NCBI GenBank assembly: GCA_013041945.1 | Contig: JABDRC010000212.1 | Coordinates: 1-5,405, forward strand | Length of the DNA: 5,405 nt | Direction: 5' to 3' | Source: Halobacteria archaeon | GTDB taxonomy: Bacteria > Pseudomonadota > Gammaproteobacteria > UBA9214 | Part shown: positions 5,053 through 5,405 of the stretch, piece after piece | How the letters are laid out: each line of letters begins with the position of its first letter | Position numbering within the stretch: the first letter of the stretch is position 1 | Program-made: the position numbers and the translations under genes | Notes under the pieces: model-generated | Databases searched by the model: none | What the model saw: only the letters and a program-made list of their open reading frames with translations | What the model was told of the DNA's origin: nothing

Positions 5053-5405
5053 TAATCGCTATCCAGCAGTGTTGTTATTTCGGCCGTGATGTCGATGCCG
5101 GTCGGACACCAGCTGATACAGCGACCGCAACCGACACAACCGGAGCGGCCATACTGGCGGTGCCAGCTGCCGAGCTTGTGGGTCAGCCACTGCCGGTAAC
5201 GTGCCTCGGTGTCCGGGCGCACGACATGACCGTGCAGGTAACTGTGTCCCTGGGTGAAGCAGGAGTCCCACTCGCGCGCATGGGTGACGCGCCTGCCATC
5301 GACGCTCCAGTCATCGCGCACATCAAAGCAGAAACAGGTGGGACAGGCCGAGGTGCAGTTGCCGCACGCCAGGCAGCGCCCGGCGATGTCCTGCCAGTGC
5401 GGGTG
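5052..5405 (-). CDS. hydB: Hydrogenase beta subunit, C-terminal part, two [4Fe-4S] clusters
   Basis: Only the last 117 codons are in the window; the gene continues past the right edge. Two ferredoxin-type motifs are complete: CLACGNCTSACP (Cys11, 14, 17, 21 of the visible part) and CVGCGRCISWCP (Cys90, 93, 96, 100). Each gives one [4Fe-4S] cluster. Between them lies CFCFDVRDDW, then EWDSC and GHSYLHGH, a pattern shared by HydB of group 3b hydrogenases and subunit A of anaerobic sulfite reductase (AsrA). The protein would pass electrons between the gamma flavin and the small subunit. The frame is open to the edge without a stop, so a GTG at 5321 is not the true start. Its stop overlaps the gamma start by one base. 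HydB rather than AsrA is chosen because hydrogenase subunits follow. Confidence 0.92.
   Translation of the reverse strand, partial: HPHWQDIAGRCLACGNCTSACPTCFCFDVRDDWSVDGRRVTHAREWDSCFTQGHSYLHGHVVRPDTEARYRQWLTHKLGSWHRQYGRSGCVGCGRCISWCPTGIDITAEITTLLDSD

Noticed and set aside
5052..5405. Anaerobic sulfite reductase subunits AsrA/AsrB instead of hydrogenase beta/gamma
   Set aside because: These families are close relatives, but the next genes are [NiFe] small and large subunits and a maturation protease, not AsrC.

Overview
The window is bacterial. The composition is GC-rich outside one island (39 of 60 bases counted at 4141-4200). Layout is compact and operonic, and the c-di-GMP signalling genes beside a soluble [NiFe] hydrogenase fit a proteobacterium. 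A gammaproteobacterium of the sulfur-oxidising or anaerobic type is my guess from gene style only, with low confidence.

Layout. The first ~1.05 kb is on the + strand and holds the 3' part of an EAL-domain gene (c-di-GMP phosphodiesterase type, catalytic residues kept in the visible part) and a 155-residue PilZ-domain protein 13 nt downstream. These meet, tail to tail with a 7-nt overlap, a minus-strand operon that fills the rest of the window. Read in its own direction (right to left), the operon is: the end of a two-[4Fe-4S] beta subunit, an FAD/NAD(P)-binding gamma subunit with a [2Fe-2S] site, the hydrogenase small subunit (delta), two small AT-rich genes of families DUF4160 and DUF2442, the [NiFe] large subunit (alpha), and a hydrogenase maturation protease. 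Beta-gamma-delta-alpha is the gene order of group 3b [NiFe] hydrogenases (cytoplasmic NAD(P)-linked 'sulfhydrogenases', hydBGDA of Pyrococcus). Electrons would pass between NAD(P)H at the gamma flavin, the FeS clusters of gamma, beta and delta, and the Ni-Fe centre in alpha. The protease would trim the alpha tail after nickel insertion.

The odd part is 2881-3447. This ~567-bp block between delta and alpha has about 37-45% GC in the stretches I counted and carries the DUF4160-DUF2442 pair, which resembles a toxin-antitoxin module. It ends, directly after the DUF2442 stop codon, in an 85-nt sequence with the layout of an integron attC site: a TATAAC-type R'' box, a 9-nt spacing, an L''/L' stem with one extrahelical base, and another 9-nt spacing. 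I read the block as a single integron-type gene cassette inserted at a non-attI site in the last codons of the small-subunit gene. Removing it on paper at G3448|A2880 rejoins the delta reading frame, which then ends in a ten-residue tail whose stop codon overlaps the alpha start codon by 8 nt, the same overlap as between alpha and the protease. The cassette now supplies the small subunit's last eight codons and places the toxin-antitoxin-like pair in the hydrogenase transcript by an ATGA overlap. No integrase gene is visible in the window.
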